Assembly: GCA_964615375.1 (NCBI GenBank)
Contig: CAZTOW010000014.1
Span: 113,006-177,005, forward strand
From: CAZKWG01 sp964615375
GTDB lineage: Bacteria > Myxococcota_A > UBA796 > CAZKWG01
Reading direction: 5' to 3'
Length of the DNA: 64,000 nucleotides
The notes below the pieces were generated by a model. That model was not told the origin of the DNA and did not search any database. It saw nothing but the letters and a program-made list of their open reading frames with translations. Shown here in pieces: positions 8,703 to 16,997 of this stretch (positions are counted from its first letter, which is position 1; every line of letters starts with the position of its first letter). A program made the translations under genes and the position numbers.

Positions 8703-11700
8703 GCCTCGCCCCCAGCGCCGGGCGCGGTCCCCTGGACCCTCACGCGCTGCTGCGCGGCGCGCGCCTGCTCGTGGTCGGCGGGACCGGCTTCCTCGGCAAG
8801 GTCTGGCTCACGATGCTGCTCCAGACCTTCCCCGAGATCGACCACGTCTACCTGCTGGTGCGCCCGCGCCGCAGCGGCGGTCTCAGCCCCCGCGAGGGCA
8901 GCGAGGCCCGCTTCTGGGCCGAGATCGTCCCCAACGCCTCCTTCGACGCCCTGCGCGCCGCCTTCCCCGGCGCCGCCTTCCAGGACTTCGTCCGCCGCAA
9001 GATCACGCCCATCCCCGGCGATGTCTCCCTGCCCTTCTGCGGCATCCCCGACGAGATCCTGGGCGAGCTTCGCGGCAACATCAGCGCCCTCGTCAACGCC
9101 TCGGGCGTCGTGGACTTCGACCCGCCCCTCGACGAGTCGCTCAACGTCAACGCCTTCGGCATGCAGAACCTCGTCTCCCTGGCGCGCACGCTGGGCGACC
9201 TGCCCTTCCTGCACACCAGCACCTGCTACGTGGCCGGCGACCGCACCGGGCAGGTGGACGAGATCGACCCCCGCCGCTTCCCCTTCCCCAAGGCGGACAA
9301 GCTGGCGGTGGAGCACTGGGATCCCGAGCGGGAGATCGCCGAGTGCGTGGACCTCGTCGAGAACGTCCGCCACCGCGCCAACGACGCCTTCCGCCAGAGC
9401 GCCTTCCTCGATCAGGCCAAGAAGAACCTGACCGAGAAGGGCGAGCCCACCCGCGGCAGCGCCCTCGCCGACGAGCTCGCCCGCGTAAAGCGCCGCTACG
9501 AGGAGCAGCAGCTCATCGCCGCCGGCACCGAGCGGGCGAAGTACTGGGGCTGGCACAACATCTACACATACACGAAGTCGATCGGCGAGCAGATCCTGTG
9601 TAGATCAGGGTTACGCTTCACGATCGTCCGCCCCGCGGTGGTGGAGAGCTCGCTCAGCTACCCCATGACCGGGTGGAACGAGGGCATCAACACCTCGGCC
9701 CCGCTGGCCTACATCGCCATGCAGGCCCCGGGCGTCTTCCCGTCGGAGAAGGACAGCGTCCTCGACATCATCCCCGTCGATCAGGTCGCCATCGGCACCA
9801 CGCTGGCCCTGCTCGAGCTGCTGGAGGGCACCGCGCCGCCCGTCTACCAGCTGGGGAGCTCGGACACCTCGCCCCTGCCGGTGCCCCGCCTCATCGAGCT
9901 CGTCGGCCTGCACAAGCGCCACCACTACCTGCACAAGGCCTCGGGCAACAAGCTCGTCAACTGGGCGCACTCCCGCTTCGAGCCGGTCCCCATCTCGGCC
10001 GAGGGCTTCATGACCCGCGGCCCGCAGTTCTACGCGGACACGGTCGGCCGGGCCGCCGGCCTCCTGCGCAAGGTCACGGGCGGCGCGCTGGAGCCCCTGC
10101 TGAACCCCGCCGTGGACGGCCTGGAGGCCGTGGCGAAGCAGCTCGGCACCACGGCCCGCATCATCTCGCTCTTCGTGCCCTTCATGGCCACGCACAGCTA
10201 CCGCTTCTCCTGCGCGAACACGCGCGCGGCCTTCGCGCGCCTCTCGCCCGAGGATCAGGAGCTCCTGCCCTGGCACCCCGAGCGCATCGAGTGGCGCAGC
10301 TACCTGCTGGACGTCCACCTGCCCGGCCTCGAACGCCACGTCTGGCCCGAGATCGAGAAGAAGTTCGACCGCAAGGTGAGCCCGCTCCGGCGCTACGACC
10401 ACCTGCTCGACCTGCTGGACGAGGTGGCCGACCGCCACGACCTCGCCCCCGCGCTCATGGCGCTGGAGGAGGACGGCTTCTCCCGGGTCACCTACCGCGA
10501 CCTCCGTGAGCGCGCCCAGGTCACCGCCGCCCGCCTGCGCCTGCTGGGCCTGGGCGAGGGTGACCGCGTCCTGCTCTCCGGGCAGAACCACCCCGACTGG
10601 GTGGTCGCCTTCTTCGGCGTGCTCTGGGCCGGCGGCGTGGTGGTGCCCGTGGACCCCGCCATGCTCCCCGACGCCGCCCGCCGCGTGGCCGACGCCTCCG
10701 AGGCGGGCCTGGCCATCCTGGATCAGAAGGCGCGCAGCTCCTTCGCGAGCGGACTTGTAACGTCGTGTTACGACGTTCACGAGATCACGGCGCCCCACGG
10801 GGAGGGCGACCCGGAGCCCGCGAACGCCGCCACGCCCACCCCCGACACCGTGGCCAGCGTGCTCTTCACCTCGGGCACCACCGGCGTGCCCAAGGGCGTG
10901 ATGCTCACGCACGGGAACTTCACCTCCCTCCTGGCCAGCCTGTCCAAGCTCTTCGATCTCGGGCACGAGGACCGCGTGCTCTCGGTGCTCCCGCTGCACC
11001 ACACCTTCGAGTTCTCCTGCGGCCTGCTCCTGCCCCTCTCCCGCGGCACCCGCATCCTCTACCTGGGTGAGGTCAACGGCGAGCGCCTCGCGACCGGGCT
11101 CCGCGAGGGCCAGGTCACGGCCATGGTCGGCGTGCCCGCCCTCTGGCAGCTGCTGGAGCGCCGCATCCGCGGCCAGGTGCGCGACCAGGGCAGGGTCTTC
11201 GAGATGGCCGTGGACGCCGGGCTCGAGCTCAACCGCCTGCTGGGCGCCAGCACGGGCCTGGACATCGGGCGCCTCTTCTTCGCGCCCATCCACCAGCGGC
11301 TCGGCGGCAACATCCGCTACCTCATCAGCGGCGGCTCCGCCCTCCCGCCGGAGACCCACAAGCTCTTCTCCGGGCTCGGCCTCCACCTGGCCGAGGGCTA
11401 CGGCCTCACCGAGGCCGCCCCCGTGCTCACCGTGGCCCGCGGCGGCCCCGGGACCAAGGCCGGCCACGTCGGCAAGGCCATCCCCGGCGTGGAGATCCGC
11501 ATCCAGGACCCCGACGACAAGGGCGTGGGACAGGTGCTGGCCCGCGGCCCCAACGTCATGGAGGGCTACTGGGGCAACCGCGAGGCCACCAGCAGCGTCA
11601 TCGACCAGGACGGCTGGCTCCACACCGGCGACCTCGGCCGCCTGGACCACAAGGGGCGCCTGCACCTCGTGGGCCGGGCCAAGGAGGTGGTCGTCACCTC

Positions 11701-13372
11701 CTCGGGCGAGAACATCTACCTGGACGACCTGGAGAACCGCTTCGGCACGCCGCGCGGCGTGAGCGAGTACGCCTTCGTGGGCCTCGACGACCCGCGGGGC
11801 GGCGAGAGACTAGGTCTCCTAGCCGTCCCCGAGGACGGCGAGGGAGAGCGCTCCGCCCGCCACGAGCGCGCCCGCAAGGCGCTCAAGGCCGCCATCGACG
11901 CCCTCCCCTCTGGCCAGCGCCCGGCGGTCGTCCACCTCGTGGACGCCCCCCTCCCCCGCACCGCCACCCGCAAGGTCAAGCGCAAGGAGGTCCGCGCCGT
12001 CCTGGAGAAGATCGTCAGCGCCAGCGCCGGGCAGGGCCACCGCGGCGAGGGCCTGCACAGCCCCGTCGCCCACGCCATCGCCTCCGTCGCCGGCATGAAC
12101 GAGGGCCGCCTGGAGCTCTCCTCCCGGATGAAGGAGGATCTCAGCTTCGACAGCCTCATGTGGGTGGAGCTCAGCGCCGCCCTGGACGGCACCGAGGGCG
12201 GCTCTCCGGGCGTGGACGCGCTCAGCCGCTGCGAGACCGTAGCCGACGTCATCCGGCTCGCCGGCGAGACCGCGCCGCAGGCTGTCGAAGAGGAGGAGAC
12301 CCAGGAGAAGGTCCGCATCCCCGAGGTGCTCGCCTCTCCGCTCAAGGAGGCGCTGGGCATGGGCCAGCATGCCTTCTACCACCGCCTCCTGGACATGCAC
12401 GTCACCGGCAGCGCCTACATCCCCCAGAACCGCCAGGCCATCGTGGTGAGCAACCACAGCTCGCACCTGGACATGGGCCTGGTGAAGATGGCGCTCGGGA
12501 AGTACGGGTCCCGCATCGTCGCGCTGGCGGCCAAGGACTACTTCTTCGAGGGCAACAAGTACCTCGTCGCCTACTTCGAGCAGCTCACGAACCTGGAGCC
12601 GCTGGACCGCAAGGCCGGCTTCCGCGCCAGCTTCGAGCAGGCCAGGCGGGTGGTCGAGGAGGGCAACGTCGTGCTGCTCTTCCCCGAGGGCACGCGCAGC
12701 CCCGACGGCAGCCTCCAGCCCTTCAAGCCCCTGGTGGGCAAGCTGGCGTTGGAGACCGGCGTAGACCTGCTGCCCCTCTGGCTCGGGAACACGACCAGGG
12801 TGCTGCCCAAGGGCGCCATCCTCCCGCGCGGGCGCAAGCTGACCGTCCACATCGGCCCCCCGCTCAAGATCGAGGACATGCGCCGCCTCACCGCGGGGAT
12901 GCGCGCGTCGGAGGCCGCCCGCGTCGTCACCCGCTTCCTCCAGCAGGCCGTCGAGGCCCTGCGCGACGGCAAGGTGCTGGACCTCAGCGAGGTCCGCTCC
13001 GCCGAGGAGGCCGACGAGGCGCCTCAGCCGCCGAAGATCGAGGACGTCTTCGCCGATCTCCAGCGCCGCTGGGACCCCGCCCGCATCGAGCGCCCCATCA
13101 CCTGGTACTTCTCGCTGGGACCGGAGGGCGGCCCGCGCTGGACCGTCTCCGCGACCGCCGAGGGCTGCGAGGTCAAGCCTGGGAGGCCCACGGGCGGCGC
13201 CGCCGACTGCGTGGTCAAGACCAGCGAGGAGATGCTCACGAAGATGGTCCGGCAGGCCTACATCCCGGATCCTTCGGAGTTCATCAGCGGGATCATCAAG
13301 ACCAACGACATCCCGCTGCTCATCGAGCTGGCCCGCGTCTTCAACCTGTCCGAGCCCGGGGGCCTGGGATGA
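8699..13372 (+). CDS. elbD: ElbD-like multidomain ether-lipid enzyme: reductase, acyl ligase, carrier, acyltransferase, SCP2
   Basis: A 1557-residue fusion. Order: fatty acyl reductase of the SDR type (about 20-480; GGTGFLG near 27, YTYTK near 289); AMP-binding acyl ligase (about 560-1100; LFTSGTTGVPKG near 722, YGLTEAAP, GWLHTGDLG); acyl carrier domain (Ser near 1152 in FDSLMW); PlsC-type acyltransferase (about 1215-1420; NHSSHLD as H-x4-D, then FPEGTRS); and a C-terminal SCP2-like lipid-binding segment (about 1445-1550). The architecture matches ElbD, the multifunctional enzyme shown to be needed for alkyl-ether lipids in Myxococcus and Stigmatella. It likely reduces a fatty acyl group to alcohol and loads/transfers acyl chains at the inner membrane. 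It overlaps both neighbours by 4 bases. Confidence 0.82.
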   Translation: MSLAPSAGRGPLDPHALLRGARLLVVGGTGFLGKVWLTMLLQTFPEIDHVYLLVRPRRSGGLSPREGSEARFWAEIVPNASFDALRAAFPGAAFQDFVRRKITPIPGDVSLPFCGIPDEILGELRGNISALVNASGVVDFDPPLDESLNVNAFGMQNLVSLARTLGDLPFLHTSTCYVAGDRTGQVDEIDPRRFPFPKADKLAVEHWDPEREIAECVDLVENVRHRANDAFRQSAFLDQAKKNLTEKGEPTRGSALADELARVKRRYEEQQLIAAGTERAKYWGWHNIYTYTKSIGEQILCRSGLRFTIVRPAVVESSLSYPMTGWNEGINTSAPLAYIAMQAPGVFPSEKDSVLDIIPVDQVAIGTTLALLELLEGTAPPVYQLGSSDTSPLPVPRLIELVGLHKRHHYLHKASGNKLVNWAHSRFEPVPISAEGFMTRGPQFYADTVGRAAGLLRKVTGGALEPLLNPAVDGLEAVAKQLGTTARIISLFVPFMATHSYRFSCANTRAAFARLSPEDQELLPWHPERIEWRSYLLDVHLPGLERHVWPEIEKKFDRKVSPLRRYDHLLDLLDEVADRHDLAPALMALEEDGFSRVTYRDLRERAQVTAARLRLLGLGEGDRVLLSGQNHPDWVVAFFGVLWAGGVVVPVDPAMLPDAARRVADASEAGLAILDQKARSSFASGLVTSCYDVHEITAPHGEGDPEPANAATPTPDTVASVLFTSGTTGVPKGVMLTHGNFTSLLASLSKLFDLGHEDRVLSVLPLHHTFEFSCGLLLPLSRGTRILYLGEVNGERLATGLREGQVTAMVGVPALWQLLERRIRGQVRDQGRVFEMAVDAGLELNRLLGASTGLDIGRLFFAPIHQRLGGNIRYLISGGSALPPETHKLFSGLGLHLAEGYGLTEAAPVLTVARGGPGTKAGHVGKAIPGVEIRIQDPDDKGVGQVLARGPNVMEGYWGNREATSSVIDQDGWLHTGDLGRLDHKGRLHLVGRAKEVVVTSSGENIYLDDLENRFGTPRGVSEYAFVGLDDPRGGERLGLLAVPEDGEGERSARHERARKALKAAIDALPSGQRPAVVHLVDAPLPRTATRKVKRKEVRAVLEKIVSASAGQGHRGEGLHSPVAHAIASVAGMNEGRLELSSRMKEDLSFDSLMWVELSAALDGTEGGSPGVDALSRCETVADVIRLAGETAPQAVEEEETQEKVRIPEVLASPLKEALGMGQHAFYHRLLDMHVTGSAYIPQNRQAIVVSNHSSHLDMGLVKMALGKYGSRIVALAAKDYFFEGNKYLVAYFEQLTNLEPLDRKAGFRASFEQARRVVEEGNVVLLFPEGTRSPDGSLQPFKPLVGKLALETGVDLLPLWLGNTTRVLPKGAILPRGRKLTVHIGPPLKIEDMRRLTAGMRASEAARVVTRFLQQAVEALRDGKVLDLSEVRSAEEADEAPQPPKIEDVFADLQRRWDPARIERPITWYFSLGPEGGPRWTVSATAEGCEVKPGRPTGGAADCVVKTSEEMLTKMVRQAYIPDPSEFISGIIKTNDIPLLIELARVFNLSEPGGLG
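10757..10771. repeat. GTAAC-N5-GTTAC palindrome inside elbD-like gene
   Basis: GTAAC and GTTAC arms are separated by GTCGT, inside the coding sequence where the surrounding codons are strongly GC-biased. It forces uncommon codons such as GTA. One of four such palindromes in the window. Confidence 0.6.
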
Positions 13373-14316
13373 AGATCCTCGTCACCGGCGCCACGGGCTT
13401 CCTGGGTCGGCACCTCCTCGCGCGCCTCTCGCGCGAGCACGAGGTGGTGGGCCTCGCGCGTAACATCCCGTTACACGCGGATACTCCCCATGTCCAGGGC
13501 GATGTCCTGGACCCCGCCTCCCTCGCCAAGGCCATGGAGGGCGTGGACGTCCTGGTCCACGCCGCGGGCAAGGTCTCCCACGAGCCCGTCGACGCCGCCC
13601 GCACCTGGGACGTCCACGTCAAAGGCACGTGTAACGCCCTGGACGCCGCCGCCCGCGCCGGCGTCCGCCGCGTCATCCACCTCTCCAGCTCCGGCACCGT
13701 GGCCGTCTCGCACAAGCCCGCGGTCCTGGATGAGCGCGCCCCCAGCCCGCTGCCCGTCATCAGCCGCTGGCCCTACTACCGGGCCAAGCTCTTCTCCGAG
13801 CAGGAGGCCCTCTCGCGCAGCCGGGCCGGCTTCGAGGTGATCAGCCTGAACCCCTCGCTGCTGCTGGGGCCGGGCGACGCGAGCGGCGAGGCCACCCGCC
13901 CCGTGCTGATCTTCCTGCAGGGTCAGCTCCAGGCGGCGCCGTCTGGCGGGCTCTCCTTCGTGGACGTGCGCGACGTGGCCGAGGCCGTGAGCCTCGCGCT
14001 CACCCGCGGGCGCGGCGGCCAGCGCTACCTGCTCGGCGCCGCCAACTGGAGCTGGGCCGACTTCTACCGCCGGCTCGCCGCCCTCTGCGGCATGCAGCCC
14101 CCGCCCTTCACGCTGCCGAAGGTCGCCCGCAAGCTGATCTCCTGGCTCCCCGAGCCCAGCCCCGAGCGCCCCGGGCTCGACCTGCCCATCTCCCGGGCGG
14201 AGCTCGACCTGGCCTCGGCCTTCTGGTACCTGGACGACCGGAAGGCCCGGGAGGAGCTTGGCTTCCACTCCCGCCTGCCCACCGACACGCTGCTGGACAC
14301 CGTCCGCGGCGCTTAG
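13369..14316 (+). CDS. NAD-dependent epimerase/dehydratase (extended SDR)
   Basis: A 315-residue extended short-chain dehydrogenase. The Rossmann motif is VTGATGFLGRHLL near residue 5, the S-S-S motif is HLSSSGTVA, and the catalytic Y-x3-K is in WPYYRAKLF. Sequence such as FVDVRDVAEA is typical of sugar or 3-beta-hydroxysteroid-type epimerases. The ATG overlaps the stop of the ElbD-like gene by 4 bases, so this is the last gene of that operon and it probably acts on a ketone or hydroxyl of an ether-lipid precursor (inference). Its end overlaps the convergent gene by 4 bases. The actual substrate cannot be read from sequence. Confidence 0.82.
   Translation: MKILVTGATGFLGRHLLARLSREHEVVGLARNIPLHADTPHVQGDVLDPASLAKAMEGVDVLVHAAGKVSHEPVDAARTWDVHVKGTCNALDAAARAGVRRVIHLSSSGTVAVSHKPAVLDERAPSPLPVISRWPYYRAKLFSEQEALSRSRAGFEVISLNPSLLLGPGDASGEATRPVLIFLQGQLQAAPSGGLSFVDVRDVAEAVSLALTRGRGGQRYLLGAANWSWADFYRRLAALCGMQPPPFTLPKVARKLISWLPEPSPERPGLDLPISRAELDLASAFWYLDDRKAREELGFHSRLPTDTLLDTVRGA
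13460..13474. repeat. GTAAC-N5-GTTAC palindrome inside epimerase gene
   Basis: GTAAC-ATCCC-GTTAC with further complementary CGCG-type flanks after one mismatch, so the stem could extend to nine pairs. It lies in the 5' part of the epimerase coding region. Related copies occur at 10757, 15838 and 21526. Confidence 0.6.
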
Positions 14317-15101
14317 AGCTGGAGCGTCCCCAGCTCAGCCAGGGCCTCGCGGCCCGAGGGGCGGCGCGGCTGCACGCTGCGGAGCACCTGCCAGCAGGGC
14401 ACCCGCTCGCGCAGGTGGTGGTACATCGCGTCCGGCGAGGTGTTGGTGGTGTGGATGGCCAGGCTGTCCAGCGCCGGGCTGAGCCCGTCGAAGAGGGCCC
14501 GCACGTAGCCCGAGCAGAAGGAGTCCGGGGTGTCCAGCGGGTTCGGCTGCTCCATGCGGCCGGTGAGGCCGGCGATCAGCGTGCCCACGAGCTCCGCGCC
14601 GGCGTAGCGGTGCCGCGGCTCCAGCGAGGAGGTGACCCGGGCGCGGAAGGCCGAGAGCTGCTCCGGGCGCAGCCCCAGGTCGAAGAGCGCCAGGTTCGGC
14701 GTGAACATCCCGTCGCGGTAGCGGCGGAGCGAGCGGCGCTCGTCGTGGCCACGCAGGCGCCCGTCCCCCACCCGGCGCGCCAGCACCACCGAGCGCTGCG
14801 GCCCGTCCCAGTCCGGATCCCCGGAGCTGGCGGGGTCCATGCGGTGCTCCGGCGGGATCCAGGTGGACTCGACGATGACGATCTCCTCCCAGCCCTCGCG
14901 CACGCGGCGATCGACCACCGCGAAGCAGTGGGACCACAGGCTCGGCTGACCGCTCCCGCCCACCGCGCGCGCCCCGGTGGCGTAGCGCAGGAGATCGGGG
15001 ATGAAGCGCTCCGGCGACCAGGCGGCGAGCATTCCCATCATGCCCGGCCGCGCGTGGTGCAGGAGGAGCGCGTCGTTCGTGAGCCCATGGAGCGTATGCA
15101 T
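14313..15101 (-). CDS. Putative permuted papain-like cysteine hydrolase (YiiX/NlpC-P60-like)
   Basis: A 262-residue protein starting at an ATG with AGAGGG eight bases upstream; an in-frame TTG lies 30 bases further out but has no better signal. SHCFAVVD, then IVIVESTWIPP, then a Cys in DSFCSGYVRALF give the His-Glu-Cys order of permuted NlpC/P60 (YiiX/YebB-like) enzymes. These proteins act on lipids, peptides or amidated substrates; I cannot assign one. No signal peptide is seen. It converges with the epimerase and shares 4 bases with it. Recognition is by motif order only, so the family call is tentative. Confidence 0.45.
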   Translation of the reverse strand: MHTLHGLTNDALLLHHARPGMMGMLAAWSPERFIPDLLRYATGARAVGGSGQPSLWSHCFAVVDRRVREGWEEIVIVESTWIPPEHRMDPASSGDPDWDGPQRSVVLARRVGDGRLRGHDERRSLRRYRDGMFTPNLALFDLGLRPEQLSAFRARVTSSLEPRHRYAGAELVGTLIAGLTGRMEQPNPLDTPDSFCSGYVRALFDGLSPALDSLAIHTTNTSPDAMYHHLRERVPCWQVLRSVQPRRPSGREALAELGTLQL

Positions 15102-15214
15102 GTCCAGCCCTCTGAGATGCGATCTAGTCAATGCCCCTCGCCCGCGCCTCCGACCGCGGTCCGACAGGCGTCGGCGGCCTCGCCGGAATAGAGCTGTGGA
15201 CCTTCGAGGATCCG

Positions 15215-15841
15215 ATGAGAGCCGTACTTCTCACCGCGGGCGCGACGCGCAACCCCATCGACGCCATGCGCTACATCTCCGCCTTCTCCACGGGCACGAC
15301 GGGGGTGTGGCTGGCCCGCGCGCTCGTCGAGGCCGGGCGGCGGGTCCACCTGCTGGGGAGCGCCGAGGCCCTGCTGCGCGCGCCGGAGCTGAGCGGCGAG
15401 GAGTTCACTTCCACCCGCGACCTGATGGCCCGGATGCAGCGGTGGACCACGGAGAACCCTGGCGGTGTGGTGGTCCACGCCGCGGCGGTGGGCGACTACG
15501 AGGCCCAGACCCTCGCGGGCAAGCTCTCCTCGGGCATGCCGGAGCTGACCCTGCGCCTCACGCCCACGCCCAAGATCGTGGACCACCTGAAGGGCTGGGA
15601 CCCGACCCTGCGCCTGGTCAGCTTCAAGGCCGCCCCGCCCGAGACCGACGACGAGGCCCTGCTGGGCATCGCCCGCCGACAGCTCACCCGCACGGGCAGC
15701 GAGCTCGTCTTCGCCAACGTGCTCGGGCGCCTGGGCAGCGGCGTGATGCTCGTCTACGCCGACCGGGAGGAGCGCCTGGCCCGGCGCCAGGAGGGGCTGG
15801 ACGCGCTGCTGGCGGCGATCCTCACGATGAGCGAGCTGTAA
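15215..15841 (+). CDS. coaB: Phosphopantothenoylcysteine synthetase (CoaB domain alone)
   Basis: A 208-residue stand-alone CoaB domain. LLTAGATRNPIDAMRYIS and FSTGTTGVWLA match the nucleotide-binding start of the CoaB half of bacterial CoaBC; VVHAAAVGDYEA, LRLTPTPKIVDHL and VFANVLGR follow in the expected order. The enzyme joins 4'-phosphopantothenate to cysteine in coenzyme A synthesis. The chosen ATG has GAGGA upstream; a longer frame to 15131 adds only low-complexity residues. Most bacteria fuse CoaC and CoaB; here no CoaC flavoprotein domain is adjacent, so CoaC must be elsewhere or supplied by another fused copy. The stop codon is inside a 10-bp perfect hairpin. Confidence 0.8.
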   Translation: MRAVLLTAGATRNPIDAMRYISAFSTGTTGVWLARALVEAGRRVHLLGSAEALLRAPELSGEEFTSTRDLMARMQRWTTENPGGVVVHAAAVGDYEAQTLAGKLSSGMPELTLRLTPTPKIVDHLKGWDPTLRLVSFKAAPPETDDEALLGIARRQLTRTGSELVFANVLGRLGSGVMLVYADREERLARRQEGLDALLAAILTMSEL

Positions 15842-15856
15842 CGTCTGTTACAGCTC
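15833..15856. terminator. Perfect 10-bp stem with coaB stop codon inside
   Basis: GAGCTGTAAC and GTTACAGCTC are perfectly complementary around a 4-base loop. The TAA stop of coaB lies in the left arm and the opposing lipoprotein's stop codon touches the right arm. There is no U tract. The core is one of the GTAAC-N4-GTTAC palindromes. Confidence 0.7.
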
Positions 15857-16277
15857 ACAGCACCTTGAAGACGACGTTCACGCCCTCGGCGCCGAGCGGC
15901 TGGATGTCGATGATCATCCGGGTCTCGCCCTTGACCGCCTCCAGGGTCCAGCCGGTGGCGGTCGCCTGATCGATCTGCGGCTGCCAGCCCTTGCGCCGGA
16001 ACCAGGAGTCGTGGAACTGCCGGGCCTTCTCGACGTCGATGGTGGGGTTCGTGTAGCGGTAGAAGACCCCGTCGGGCACCGGCTGGCTCTCCGAGCCCTT
16101 GGGCACGCCGACGACGATCTCCTCCTGCACCACGGGCGCGGGCGTGGAGGCCGGAGCCTCCACGGGAGGAGGGGGCTCCTTCCCCAGGAGCCCGTCGATC
16201 TTCTCCTTGAGCCCCGCCGGGGCCGCGCACCCGAGGGTGATGAGCCCCAGCGCGACGAGCGCGCCGTGAAGCCGCAT
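15855..16277 (-). CDS. Small lipoprotein, function unknown
   Basis: A 140-residue putative lipoprotein with signal MRLHGALVALGLITLGC (lipobox LITLGC), a Pro/Ala-rich linker (about 35-50) and a compact alpha/beta C-terminal part with FYRYTNPTIDVEKARQFHDS. It lies 3 bases downstream of cysC on the same strand and is probably in the same transcript. I do not recognise the family. Location is likely inner or outer membrane, periplasmic side. Confidence 0.7.
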   Translation of the reverse strand: MRLHGALVALGLITLGCAAPAGLKEKIDGLLGKEPPPPVEAPASTPAPVVQEEIVVGVPKGSESQPVPDGVFYRYTNPTIDVEKARQFHDSWFRRKGWQPQIDQATATGWTLEAVKGETRMIIDIQPLGAEGVNVVFKVL

Positions 16278-16280
16278 GGC

Positions 16281-16895
16281 TCAGCCCGCCGCGATGAAGC
16301 CGTGCGCGACGAGATAGTCGATGATCTCCAGCGCGCACTCGTCCACGCTGCGGCCCGAGGTCTGGAGCACCAGCTCGGGCGAGAGCGGCGCCTCGTAGGG
16401 GGCCGAGATCCCGGTGAACTCGGGGATCTGGCCGGCGCGGGCCTTCTTGTAGAGGCCCTTCGGGTCGCGCTGCTCGCAGACCTCGATGGGGGTGTCCACG
16501 AAGACCTCGACGAACTCGCCGTGCTTCATGATCTTGCGGACGTTGTCGCGATCCTCGCGGTAGGGGCTGATGAAGGCCGTGATCGCGATGACGCAGGCGT
16601 CCGTGAACAGCTTGGCCACCTCACCGATGCGGCGGATGTTCTCCGTGCGGTCGGCGGGGCTGAAGCCGAGGTTCTTGTTGAGGCCGTGCCGGATGTTGTC
16701 GCCGTCCAGCACGTAGGCGTTGACCTGACGCTCCAGCAGGAGCTGCTCCAGGCGGCAGGCGATGGTGGACTTGCCCGACGCCGACAGGCCGGTCAGCCAG
16801 ATGGTGCAGCCCTTGGCGCCCAGGATGCTCTCGCGCTCGGCGCGCGTGACCAGCGCGCCGTGCCAGGTGATGTTGGTGGCCTTGACTTCGCTCAC
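16281..16895 (-). CDS. cysC: Adenylylsulfate kinase
   Basis: A 204-residue APS kinase that phosphorylates adenosine 5'-phosphosulfate to PAPS in sulfate activation. The P-loop is GLSASGKST, followed by YVLDGDNIRHGLN (substrate binding), FSPADRTENIRR, ITAFISPYREDRD, and GLYKKARAGQIPEFTG. The start is GTG at 16895 with AAGGAG nearby, giving a protein of the usual length. The ATP sulfurylase partner is not adjacent. Stand-alone CysC often supplies PAPS for sulfotransfer rather than only cysteine synthesis (inference). It is transcribed away from a divergent gene at 16998. Confidence 0.93.
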   Translation of the reverse strand: MSEVKATNITWHGALVTRAERESILGAKGCTIWLTGLSASGKSTIACRLEQLLLERQVNAYVLDGDNIRHGLNKNLGFSPADRTENIRRIGEVAKLFTDACVIAITAFISPYREDRDNVRKIMKHGEFVEVFVDTPIEVCEQRDPKGLYKKARAGQIPEFTGISAPYEAPLSPELVLQTSGRSVDECALEIIDYLVAHGFIAAG

Positions 16896-16997
16896 GGGGA
16901 AGCTCCTTGCAGTGGCCCGCGCCTTAGCCGAGCGCAGGCTCGCTCGCAAGCCGGGCGCTGGCCATGAAAGTGTCAGGAGCGTTAAGGGCTGGGCCCC

